Positions 8,011 through 15,481 of a stretch of DNA of 40,191 nucleotides are shown piece after piece. Source of the DNA: Streptomyces longispororuber. Lineage in GTDB: Bacteria; Actinomycetota; Actinomycetes; Streptomycetales; Streptomycetaceae. Both the position numbers and the translations under genes were made by a program. The DNA is taken from assembly GCF_024448165.1 (NCBI RefSeq), contig NZ_JAMOLN010000078.1:1-40191 (forward strand), read 5' to 3'. Within the stretch, counting starts at the first letter, position 1, and each line of letters starts with the position of its first letter. The notes beneath the pieces were generated by a model. It was not told where the DNA came from and ran no database searches. It worked only from the letters and a program-made list of their open reading frames with translations.

Positions 8011-8568
8011 TCAGACGGCGAGCTTGCCCTGGCCGCTGACCTGCTCGGCGAGGACCTGCTCGGCCCGTGCCGGTGACGACTGCCAGAGCGTCGTCACCGG
8101 CTCCCACACCTGGACCCCGGCCGGGGCGCCGAGGTTCAGCGCGGGGAAGCGGCGGCCGTCGTGGTCGGGGACCGCGGAGACCGTCACGTACATGACGGTG
8201 CGGGCCTCCTTCGCGGCGTCGGCGGAGTCGGAGACCGAGCGGACGGCCGCGTACGCGGTGTCGTGCGCGCCCAGGGTGTACCCGCCGTGCGGCACCGTCG
8301 GCAGCGGCAGTGCCGCGCCGTCCAGATCGCCGTACACGACGGTCGGGACCCGGTCGACGAGGCAGGCCTTCGCCGCGTCGTTGCGCACGCTGAGGTCCAG
8401 GACGCCCTCGGTGTCGTCGGAGAGCCCGGCCCGCACGGTCAGGTCCTTCTCGGCGCACCGTGGCAGCGCCGCGGGGGTGGCGTCGGCCGCCGCCCAGGAG
8501 GCGGGGACGGCGAGGGCGGTCAGGGCGAGAGCGGCCACCGTGGCCGCCGTGACGTGACGAGCGCGCAT
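8011..8568 (-). CDS. Secreted DUF4232-type protein
   Basis: This 185-residue exported protein has a signal peptide (MRARHVTAATVAALALTALAVPASWA) and a mature beta-rich domain with two cysteines (PRCAEKDL and KACLVDRVP). The spacing of the cysteines and the VRND stretch between them follow the DUF4232 pattern. DUF4232 proteins are common cell-surface proteins of unknown role in Streptomyces. There is no lipobox, so it is probably free or loosely wall-bound. It converges on the GH16 gene with a 25-bp gap and is divergent from the GH15-like gene across a dyad at 8602-8644. No function is assigned. Confidence 0.75.
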   Translation of the reverse strand: MRARHVTAATVAALALTALAVPASWAAADATPAALPRCAEKDLTVRAGLSDDTEGVLDLSVRNDAAKACLVDRVPTVVYGDLDGAALPLPTVPHGGYTLGAHDTAYAAVRSVSDSADAAKEARTVMYVTVSAVPDHDGRRFPALNLGAPAGVQVWEPVTTLWQSSPARAEQVLAEQVSGQGKLAV

Positions 8569-8601
8569 CCGAGGTCCTCTGTCCGTGGTCGTGGGCTGTG
8601 C

Positions 8602-8644
8602 CCGTACTGCGGAAGCAGCAAGAAGAAATTCTGCCGCAATACGG
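8602..8644. promoter_or_regulatory. Long interrupted dyad between DUF4232 and GH15-like genes
   Basis: CCGTACTGCGG (8602-8612) and CCGCAATACGG (8634-8644) are inverted copies matching at 10 of 11 positions, separated by 21 bp. The spacer is purine- and AT-rich compared with its surroundings and has an inner CAG/CTG pair. A TATCCT at 8656-8661 could be a -10 for the GH15-like gene, placing the right arm over its -35. It is a plausible operator shared by both divergent genes. Confidence 0.45.
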
Positions 8645-8699
8645 ACAAATGAGCCTATCCTGAAAGTGCGGCTCTGTGTACGGCGGCGTAGTTCCGATC

Positions 8700-10346
8700 A
8701 TGGATCTCCGTATCGAGGACCACGCCCTTCTCGGGGACCTGGAGACTGCCGCGCTGGTCGGCAGGGACGGGTCCGTCGACTGGCTGTGCCTGCCCCGTTT
8801 CGACTCGCCCGCCGCCTGTGCCGCGCTCGTCGGCACCCCGGCCAACGGCTCCTGGCGGCTCGCTCCCCGCGCCGTCGGCGCCCGCGCGCACCGCGCCTAC
8901 CGCCCCGGCACCCTCGTCCTGGACACCGTCTGGCAGACACCGGACGGCGCGGTGCGGATCACCGACTTCATGCCACCGCGCGCCACCCGCCCCTGCCTGG
9001 TCCGCCGGGTCGAGGGGATCCGGGGCGCCGTCCCGGTGCGCAGCGTGCTGCGGCTCCGCTTCCACCAGGGGCGGATCGTGCCCTGGCTGCGCTCCGTGGG
9101 GCCGTGCACGGTCGCCGTCGCCGGACCCGACGCGGTGTGGGTGCGCGCCGACGGTCCCGCCCACGAGTCCCTCGATCCGGCCACCGGCACCGCCACCCTC
9201 GACACCGTCCTCGCCCCCGGCCAGCGCTGCGCCCTCACCCTGGTCTGGGCCCCCTCCCACCTGGCCGAACCCCCGGCCGAGCTGACCGTGCCGGCGCAGA
9301 CGCTGCTCAAGGAGACCGTCGCCTTCTGGCGGCGCTGGTCCGCGCGGTGCGCGTACGAGGGGCCCTGGCGGCCGGCCGTGCTGCGGTCCCTGATCACGTG
9401 GAAGGCGCTCACCCACGCCCCGACGGGCGCCGTGCTCACCGCGGCCACGACGTCGGTGCCCCACGGGCCGGACGGCGAGCACGACGGCGACGGCCGCAGC
9501 TGCGGGCTCGACGGCTTCGGGCCCGCCCTCGGCACCCTGCTGCGCTGCGGGCTGCGGACCGAGGCGACCCACCGCCTCGACTGGCTGCTGCGAGCCGCCG
9601 CGGGCGACCCCGGCGGACTGCAGGCGGTCTACGGGATCGCGGGGGAGCGGCGGCTGCGGCAGACCGACGCGGCCTGGTTCGGCGGGCGGCCGGTGCGGTT
9701 CGGCGACGCGACGGCCGGCCGGTTCCGCTTCGCGGCCTACGGCGAGGTCCTGGACGCCCTCCGGGTGGCGCTCGACGCCGGGCTGCCGATGCCGGGGCTG
9801 GGGTCGGGCCGGTTCGTGGCGGATCTGACCCGGACCGTCGAGCCGGCCTGGCGGCGCCCAGTGGTACGGGTGCCCGCCGACGAGGCCCTCATGGCGTGGG
9901 TGGCCGTGGACCGCGGCCTGCGCATGGCCCGGGAGCTCGACCGGCGCGACGACACGACGCCGTGGAGCGCGCTGCGCGCGGAGATCCGCGGCCACCTGGA
10001 GGCCCTCGGGGCCCTGCCCCGCGGGACCGCCCTGCGGATGGCCGACGTGGGCTTCCATCCCGCCTCCCACCCGCGCGTGCGCGCGGCCCTCGACGGCCCC
10101 CGAGGTGCCGCGCCGCCGGTGACCGAGGAGCTGCGGCGCATCCGGGTGCTGGCCGGCCTCGGCCGTCGTGGCGCGGCACGGGCCGCGTTCGAGCGGGTCC
10201 TCGCCGCCCGCAGCGACGTGGGACTGCTCGCCGAGCGCTGGGACCCCGGCACCGGGCGACGCCTCGGGAACGCACCGAGCGCCCCGGCCCAGCTCGCCCT
10301 CGTCACGACGGCGCTCGCCCTGGACGAACCCCGGCTCACCGGGTGA
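8700..10346 (+). CDS. GH15-like (glucoamylase/trehalase-type) protein, degenerate active site
   Basis: This 548-residue protein has the N-terminal domain (MDLRIEDHALLGDLETAALVGRDGSVDWLCLPRFDSPA) and alpha/alpha-barrel framework of bacterial GH15 glycosidases, which are usually near 600 residues. The barrel motifs are only partly kept. GLQAVYGIAGERRL and YGEVLDALRVA remain. The usual N-W-D-Y-R-x-C-W-L-R-D strand after TTSVP is replaced by HDGDGRSCGLDGF (about 260-272), and the W-E of the catalytic-acid region before MAWVAVDR reads AWRRPVVRVPADEAL (about 383-397). The closing G-N-F-P-Q-A-F-S-H motif reads GNAPSAPAQ. The ERWDPGTG base region survives. It is probably inactive on normal substrates. 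ATG 8700 is preferred by homology; GTG 8676 is possible. The last 11 bases overlap the converging methyltransferase gene. Confidence 0.8.
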   Translation: MDLRIEDHALLGDLETAALVGRDGSVDWLCLPRFDSPAACAALVGTPANGSWRLAPRAVGARAHRAYRPGTLVLDTVWQTPDGAVRITDFMPPRATRPCLVRRVEGIRGAVPVRSVLRLRFHQGRIVPWLRSVGPCTVAVAGPDAVWVRADGPAHESLDPATGTATLDTVLAPGQRCALTLVWAPSHLAEPPAELTVPAQTLLKETVAFWRRWSARCAYEGPWRPAVLRSLITWKALTHAPTGAVLTAATTSVPHGPDGEHDGDGRSCGLDGFGPALGTLLRCGLRTEATHRLDWLLRAAAGDPGGLQAVYGIAGERRLRQTDAAWFGGRPVRFGDATAGRFRFAAYGEVLDALRVALDAGLPMPGLGSGRFVADLTRTVEPAWRRPVVRVPADEALMAWVAVDRGLRMARELDRRDDTTPWSALRAEIRGHLEALGALPRGTALRMADVGFHPASHPRVRAALDGPRGAAPPVTEELRRIRVLAGLGRRGAARAAFERVLAARSDVGLLAERWDPGTGRRLGNAPSAPAQLALVTTALALDEPRLTG

Positions 10347-11070
10347 CGGCCGACAGGAGCACCATGCCGGAGTCCCCGTAGTCCGGCAGCGTCGGGTCCG
10401 CGTCGATCCGCGTCACCGTCAGCTCCCTCGTCAGGGGCGCGAAGACGGAGCGTACGGCCGGCACGTCCACCGGACAGCCCGGCCAGACGGTCGTCCCGCC
10501 GATCCGGTACGTCGGCATGTTCTCCATGAACGCGGCGATCAGCCGCCCGCCGGGCGCGACACAGCGGGCGAAGCACGTGCACAGCGCCCCGAACTCGTCG
10601 AGGTCCTCCGTGACGCCCTCCGCGACGAAGTTCATCGACGCGAGCCCGTACCGGCCCGGCACCAGCGCACGCACGTCGCCGTGGACCACCCGTACATGGG
10701 CGAGCGCGCCGGCCGGGGAGGCGGGCAGCCGCGGATCGAGCTTCCGGGCCAGCGCGTGGAAGGGGCCCCAGCTCGGATCGGGGCCCTGCGTCAACTGCCG
10801 CCTGAGATAAGCCACGTTGGCTGCCCCGGCCTCCACCGCGTCGACCCGTCGGCAGACCGCGGCGCCCAGCATCAGCGGGTACAGATTGGGCCCGGCCCCG
10901 AACTCCACCGCCCGCTGCACCGCGCCCGCCGGCAGGCTCAGGTAGCAGGCGCTGTGGTGGGCCAGGACGGCCGCGTCCGAGGGGTGCAGCTCGCGGTAGT
11001 TCTCGGCGAGATAGGCGTCGACGGGCCAGCCGTCCCAGTCCACGTCGTCGTTGAACGTCGGCCCCGGCAC
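10336..11070 (-). CDS. SAM-dependent methyltransferase, NNMT/PNMT/TEMT-like
   Basis: This 244-residue methyltransferase has an N-terminal segment (DWDGWPVDAYLAENYRELHP) and a SAM-binding motif I (VEFGAGPNLYP, about 55-65), both resembling the NNMT/PNMT/TEMT group. Those enzymes methylate small amines, pyridines or thioethers. Later motifs are VEAGAANVAYL, MNFVAEGVTEDLDEF and FMENMPTYRIG. It starts at GTG 11070, only 7 bases after the stop of the oxoamine synthase module, so co-translation is likely. An amine-directed methyltransferase after an enzyme family that makes alpha-amino ketones suggests N-methylation of that product; this is inference. It is the last gene of the 12-kb minus-strand run. 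Confidence 0.8.
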   Translation of the reverse strand: MPGPTFNDDVDWDGWPVDAYLAENYRELHPSDAAVLAHHSACYLSLPAGAVQRAVEFGAGPNLYPLMLGAAVCRRVDAVEAGAANVAYLRRQLTQGPDPSWGPFHALARKLDPRLPASPAGALAHVRVVHGDVRALVPGRYGLASMNFVAEGVTEDLDEFGALCTCFARCVAPGGRLIAAFMENMPTYRIGGTTVWPGCPVDVPAVRSVFAPLTRELTVTRIDADPTLPDYGDSGMVLLSAVTR

Positions 11071-11077
11071 GGCCCGT

Positions 11078-12328
11078 TCACTTCCGCACCCGCATCGGGA
11101 ACCGCTCCTTGAGGCGGGTCAGCGTCGCGTTCAGCCGGTCGATGTCCTCGTCGGAGTTGAGCGCCGTGAGCTGGATGCGGAACCCTACCCGGTCGTGCGG
11201 CACCAGCGGATACGCCGCCACCGTCACGTAGATCCCGCTGTCCCACAGGAAGCGGGCCACCGCGTCCACGTCCGACGCCTGGCCCAACGGGATCTCGACG
11301 ATGGGCAGTTCGTCGCGGTTGAGGGTCTCCAGGCCGAGCGCGTGCACATGGTCGAGGACCCGTTTCGTCCGGGCGTGGAGGTCGGCCCGGATCGCGTCGC
11401 CGCGCCGCTCGTTCACCTCGAGCCCCGCCAGCGCCGTCGCCAGCGACGCGGTGGGCGAGGGCCCCGAGTACAGGTAGGGCGCCGCCGACGTCTTGAGGTG
11501 GTCCTTCAGCCAGGTCGGCAGCGCCAGGAAGGCCAGCAGCGAGGAGTATGCCTTGGAGAAGCCGCCGACCAGCACGATCCCGTCGTACGTCTCCCCGAGG
11601 TGCCGTACGACGCCGTTGCCGCGGGAGCCGTACGGGCACGGCTCCGTGGCCCCGCGCTCCCCGATCACGCCGAAGCCGTGCGTGTCGTCGATGTAGAGGG
11701 TCGCCTCGAACGACCGGCACAGCCGGGCCAGGCCCGGCAGGTCGGGCAGGTTGCCGCTCATGCTGTTGACGCCGTCGAGACAGACGAGCCGGGACACGCC
11801 CGCCGGCACCGAGCGCAGCAGCGACTCCAGTTCGTCGGGCCGCTCCGCGTGGAAGCGGTGCAGTGTCGCGCCCTGTCCGCGCGCCGCGACACAGCCGTCG
11901 TAGACCGTGCGGTGCGCGGTGGCCTCCACGAACACCTGGCCCTGGCCCGCCAGGACCGGGATCACCGAAGCGTGGATGAGGGTCGCCGTCGGCAGCAGCA
12001 GCGTGTCCGGCGCGCCCAGCAGGTCCGCGAGCCGCTCCTCGATGTCCGGGTACAGCCGCGGACTGCCCAGCAGCCGGGACCAGCTGGGGTGGGTGCCCCA
12101 CCGCTCGACCGCCGGGCCGATCGCCGCCATGATCTCCGGATCCCGGTCGAACCCGAGGTAGTTGCAGGACGCGAAGTCGATCAGCCAGTGGTCTCCGCTG
12201 CGGATGTGCCGGCCGCGCACCTCGTCGAGGACGGCGTCGCTCATCGGGTTGGTGCGGCGCAGCCGCTCCAGGTCGCCCCAGCGCGGATCGCGCCGCACTC
12301 CCGGGGGCTCGGGTGCCGCATCGCTCAT
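11078..12328 (-). CDS. Alpha-oxoamine synthase module (AONS/KBL/SPT/CqsA family), internal start
   Basis: These 416 residues form a complete PLP-dependent alpha-oxoamine synthase, the family that condenses an amino acid with an acyl-CoA, losing CO2, to give an alpha-amino ketone. Visible hallmarks are FASCNYLGF, HPSWSRLLGSPRLYPDIEERL, the DDTHGFGVIGERG cofactor segment and GGFSKAYSS, with Lys259 as the Schiff-base lysine. ATG 12328 is preceded by GAAGGAG at ideal spacing, so it can be translated alone although it is in frame with the EAL protein. No biotin genes are nearby, so BioF is unlikely; a lipid or CqsA-like signal synthase is possible. The methyltransferase follows by 7 bp. Confidence 0.75.
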   Translation of the reverse strand: MSDAAPEPPGVRRDPRWGDLERLRRTNPMSDAVLDEVRGRHIRSGDHWLIDFASCNYLGFDRDPEIMAAIGPAVERWGTHPSWSRLLGSPRLYPDIEERLADLLGAPDTLLLPTATLIHASVIPVLAGQGQVFVEATAHRTVYDGCVAARGQGATLHRFHAERPDELESLLRSVPAGVSRLVCLDGVNSMSGNLPDLPGLARLCRSFEATLYIDDTHGFGVIGERGATEPCPYGSRGNGVVRHLGETYDGIVLVGGFSKAYSSLLAFLALPTWLKDHLKTSAAPYLYSGPSPTASLATALAGLEVNERRGDAIRADLHARTKRVLDHVHALGLETLNRDELPIVEIPLGQASDVDAVARFLWDSGIYVTVAAYPLVPHDRVGFRIQLTALNSDEDIDRLNATLTRLKERFPMRVRK

Positions 12329-15300
12329 GGCCGTCGTCTCCTTCGGTGCGGGGCGGTCGAGCAGCGTCAGGGCGTGCTCGGGGGTGAGCGGGCGGGCGAA
12401 GAGGAAGCCCTGCCCGAACCGGCAGCCCATCCCGGCCAGCAGCGTGCGCTGCGCCGGGTCCTCGATGCCCTCGGCGATGACCGAGAGGCCGAGGGTGCGG
12501 GCGATCCGCACGATGCCCTCGACCAGCGCCACCTGCCGGGTGTCGGACGTGATGTCGTCGATGAACGACTTGTCGATCTTCAGGACGTCGATGGGGAACT
12601 CGCGCAGGTACCCGAGGCTGGAGAAGCCCGTGCCGAAGTCGTCGACGGCGATCCGCACCCCGAGGTCCTTCACCTCCTGCACGACCGTGTCGATCTGCTG
12701 GTCGCGGCGCATCAACACGGTTTCCGTGAGCTCCAGCTGGAGCGATCCGGGGGCGAGGCCCGGAGTGTCGAGCGCGGCCCGCACCTGGTCGACGAAGTCG
12801 GCCTCGCGGAACTGCCGCGCCGATACGTTCACGCTGACGTACGGCGGCGCGGCGGGCGTCACGGCCTGCAGCCGGGCGGCGCCCGCCGTCGCGTTGCGCA
12901 GCACCCACGCGCCCAGCGACGCGATGTGCCCGGTCTCCTCGGCGAGCGCCACGAACTGCTCGGGCGGCACCGTCCCGCGCGGGTCGTCGGGCCAGCGCAC
13001 CAGCGCCTCGAAGCCGACGACCTGGTCCGTCGCGAGGTCCACGACCGGCTGGTAGCGCAGTGCGAACGCGCCCTCGCCGACCACCGTGTCCAGCCGGGCC
13101 TGCAACTCGTGGCGGCGCACCACGCGCTCGTGCAGCGGCGGCTTGAAGCGGCGCCACTGCCGCTTGCCCGCCGCCTTCGCCGCGTACAGGGCGAGATCCG
13201 CGTGCTGCAGGAGCTCGTCGGCGTTGGAACTGTCCAGGGCGGTGGCCACCCCGATGCTCGCGGACACGCTCACCGCGTCCTCCAGGAGCCGGATCGGCCG
13301 GCTCAGGGTCTGCAGCACCTGCGCCGCGAGGAGCTCCGCGTCGACCGGGTCGCGGGCGTCCTCCATCAGCACGGCGAACTCGTCGCCGCCGAGCCGCGCC
13401 GCCGTGTCCGAGCGGCGCAGCGACGCCGAGAGCCGCTCACCGACCGCCATCAGGAGCAGGTCCCCCGCCGGGTGCCCGAGGGTGTCGTTGACCAGCTTGA
13501 AGTCGTCCAGGTCGATGAAGAGCAGACAGGTCAGATGGGATTCGCGGCGGCTGCGCAGCAGCGCCCGCTCCACCCGTTCGAGCAGCAGCGTCCGATTGGG
13601 CAGTCCGGTCAGCGCGTCGTGGAAGGCCCGCTGCGTCAACTCGTGCTCCAGCTGCCGCTGTTCGGTGACGTCCCGGAGCGTGACCACGATCCCGTTGACC
13701 GTCGGGTCGTCCCGCAGGTCGCTGCACCGCACCTCCACCTCGGTGCGTCCGTCCTCCTGCGTGACCCACCAGTGGTCGTGGGTCTCCGGTGCCCCCTCGG
13801 CGCGCAGCGCCTCCAGGGCCTGCGTGGCCCGCTCCCGGTCGCGCGGGCCCACCAGGTCGGGCAGCACGGCCCCGACGGGCTGCGCACCGCGGAAGACGGC
13901 GTGCGCGGACGGGCTCGCGTACCGGACGGTGTTGTCCTCGTCGACGATCAGGATCACGTCGGAGGCATTGCGCACCAGCGTGCGGAAGTACGCCTCGCTC
14001 TCCCGGCGGATGATCTCCTGGCGCAGCGCGATCCGTTCCATCGCCAGTCCCGCGTGCGCGGCCAGGCTCTCCAGCGGTCCCTGGATCTCACCCAGCCGCT
14101 TCGGCGGCCCGGCCGCGACCAGCACACCCGGCAGATCGCCGCCGGGCGGCCGGTCGGCGGGCACCATCGGGCAGGCCAGCGCGGTCGGCAGGCCTCGCAG
14201 CCGGGCCGCGGCGGAGGGTTCCAGCTCGTCGACCGGCATCAGCCGGGTCGCATCGTGCAGGCCGCGCGACTCGGCGTCGTTGATCACCGGCAGCAGGACC
14301 GACGCGTGCGCGACGCCCGGGCCGAGCAGGGCGCTCACCGCGGTGTCGCAGGCCGCGGCGATGTCCTGCGGATGCACGGCCGACACCAGGGACGCGGTGG
14401 CGGTGCGCAGCGCGAGCTCGCGCGCCACCGCCTTGCGGTGCGCGACCACCATCCCGCCGAGCCGCAGCAGCACCAGCAGGAACAGCACGGCGCTGAACGC
14501 GGCGATGACCGCACCGTCGTGCGCGGTGCCCGACAGCGCCTCGTGCAGCAGGATCGCCGGCGCGATCAGCGTCGCGACGCCCAGCATCACCACCCGCAGG
14601 CGCGGCGGCAGCAGCGACGGCTCGCGCGGCTGCTGCGCCGTGAGCTCCACCATCGACGGGTGCAGCGCGGCCAGGCCCCACGCGGTGTAGAACACGACCC
14701 AGCCGGTGTCCAGCAGCGTGCCCGCCTGCCATGCGCCGTTGAGCTGGAGGATGCCGTACGCGATGTCGAAGCAGAGCAGCGTCAGGGTGCCGGCCACCAG
14801 GAGCTGCACCGAACGGTTGCCGCGCGGACCGGGGCCCGACGCGAGGAGCCGCGCGAGCAGCGCCAGGACCAGGACGTCGCCGAGCGGGTACGCGACGCTG
14901 ATGGCGCGCTGCTGCCACGTCATGTCGTCGGCGAGGGTGAGCGGCTGCACGAGGAACACCCAGACCGGCAGCGCCAGCCCCGCCGTGAGGATCATCGCGT
15001 CGAGCACCGCGGGCAGGTCGCGCCCGGCCCACCGGTAGCGCACGAGCCCGAACAGGCCGACCGCGAACAGCGGATACGTGAGGAGGTAGAAGGCGTCGGA
15101 CGGGGAGGGGAACGGGTTGGAGGCGGCGAAGTACTGCTCCTGCACGTTGTAGTACGTGTCGCCGAACGAGAAGGCCAGCAGGGCGCCGGCCAGGAAGTAC
15201 CAGGGCCAGCGGTGCGCGGGCCGGTACATCCGCACCCCGGCGAGGACCGCGACGACGGACGCGAAGCCGATCGCCGCCCACACGGGCGCGTGCATCGCGG

Positions 15301-15382
15301 GGACGATGAGGTAGACGGCGGTGGCGGCCGCCACGAGGACGGCATAGAGGGCCATCAGCCGATGTGCTCGCAGCAATGGCAC
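11078..15382 (-). CDS. Membrane GAF/PAS-GGDEF-EAL c-di-GMP protein joined in frame to an alpha-oxoamine synthase
   Basis: One uninterrupted frame encodes about 1434 residues. Roughly 1-290 are hydrophobic with eight or so membrane helices, followed by a GAF-like region, a PAS domain (ending VVTLRDVTEQRQLE), GGDEF (665-669) and EAL (792-794). The cyclase site is intact, with an RxxD inhibitory site five residues before GGDEF. The phosphodiesterase residues also look intact: FEALVRW, SVNVSARQ, ELTET, AVDDFGTG, KIDKSF, AEGIED and GQGF. From about residue 1019 a complete PLP-dependent alpha-oxoamine synthase follows with no stop between. GTG 15382 has GGAGG 3 nt upstream; ATG 15424 is the alternative start. 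An internal ATG with a good ribosome site begins the PLP part. The protein lies at the end of a polysaccharide operon, so it may tune local c-di-GMP. Whether the two halves are one polypeptide is unproven. Confidence 0.85.
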   Translation of the reverse strand: MPLLRAHRLMALYAVLVAAATAVYLIVPAMHAPVWAAIGFASVVAVLAGVRMYRPAHRWPWYFLAGALLAFSFGDTYYNVQEQYFAASNPFPSPSDAFYLLTYPLFAVGLFGLVRYRWAGRDLPAVLDAMILTAGLALPVWVFLVQPLTLADDMTWQQRAISVAYPLGDVLVLALLARLLASGPGPRGNRSVQLLVAGTLTLLCFDIAYGILQLNGAWQAGTLLDTGWVVFYTAWGLAALHPSMVELTAQQPREPSLLPPRLRVVMLGVATLIAPAILLHEALSGTAHDGAVIAAFSAVLFLLVLLRLGGMVVAHRKAVARELALRTATASLVSAVHPQDIAAACDTAVSALLGPGVAHASVLLPVINDAESRGLHDATRLMPVDELEPSAAARLRGLPTALACPMVPADRPPGGDLPGVLVAAGPPKRLGEIQGPLESLAAHAGLAMERIALRQEIIRRESEAYFRTLVRNASDVILIVDEDNTVRYASPSAHAVFRGAQPVGAVLPDLVGPRDRERATQALEALRAEGAPETHDHWWVTQEDGRTEVEVRCSDLRDDPTVNGIVVTLRDVTEQRQLEHELTQRAFHDALTGLPNRTLLLERVERALLRSRRESHLTCLLFIDLDDFKLVNDTLGHPAGDLLLMAVGERLSASLRRSDTAARLGGDEFAVLMEDARDPVDAELLAAQVLQTLSRPIRLLEDAVSVSASIGVATALDSSNADELLQHADLALYAAKAAGKRQWRRFKPPLHERVVRRHELQARLDTVVGEGAFALRYQPVVDLATDQVVGFEALVRWPDDPRGTVPPEQFVALAEETGHIASLGAWVLRNATAGAARLQAVTPAAPPYVSVNVSARQFREADFVDQVRAALDTPGLAPGSLQLELTETVLMRRDQQIDTVVQEVKDLGVRIAVDDFGTGFSSLGYLREFPIDVLKIDKSFIDDITSDTRQVALVEGIVRIARTLGLSVIAEGIEDPAQRTLLAGMGCRFGQGFLFARPLTPEHALTLLDRPAPKETTAMSDAAPEPPGVRRDPRWGDLERLRRTNPMSDAVLDEVRGRHIRSGDHWLIDFASCNYLGFDRDPEIMAAIGPAVERWGTHPSWSRLLGSPRLYPDIEERLADLLGAPDTLLLPTATLIHASVIPVLAGQGQVFVEATAHRTVYDGCVAARGQGATLHRFHAERPDELESLLRSVPAGVSRLVCLDGVNSMSGNLPDLPGLARLCRSFEATLYIDDTHGFGVIGERGATEPCPYGSRGNGVVRHLGETYDGIVLVGGFSKAYSSLLAFLALPTWLKDHLKTSAAPYLYSGPSPTASLATALAGLEVNERRGDAIRADLHARTKRVLDHVHALGLETLNRDELPIVEIPLGQASDVDAVARFLWDSGIYVTVAAYPLVPHDRVGFRIQLTALNSDEDIDRLNATLTRLKERFPMRVRK

Positions 15383-15481
15383 GCGCCTCCCTGCGTCGGG
15401 GACACCGGGCGGCGTGCAAGGCATCGAGCCTGGGCCTCGCTCCTCAAACGATCGTAGGCACGCGCACGGGCACCCTGCATC

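Noticed and set aside
11078..12328. Oxoamine synthase as bioF
   Set aside because: No bioA, bioB or bioD nearby, and it is fused or coupled to a c-di-GMP gene and followed by a methyltransferase.
11051..15457. Open frame of more than 1400 codons on the plus strand
   Set aside because: It mirrors the GGDEF-EAL-oxoamine synthase gene; low-complexity translation without motifs.
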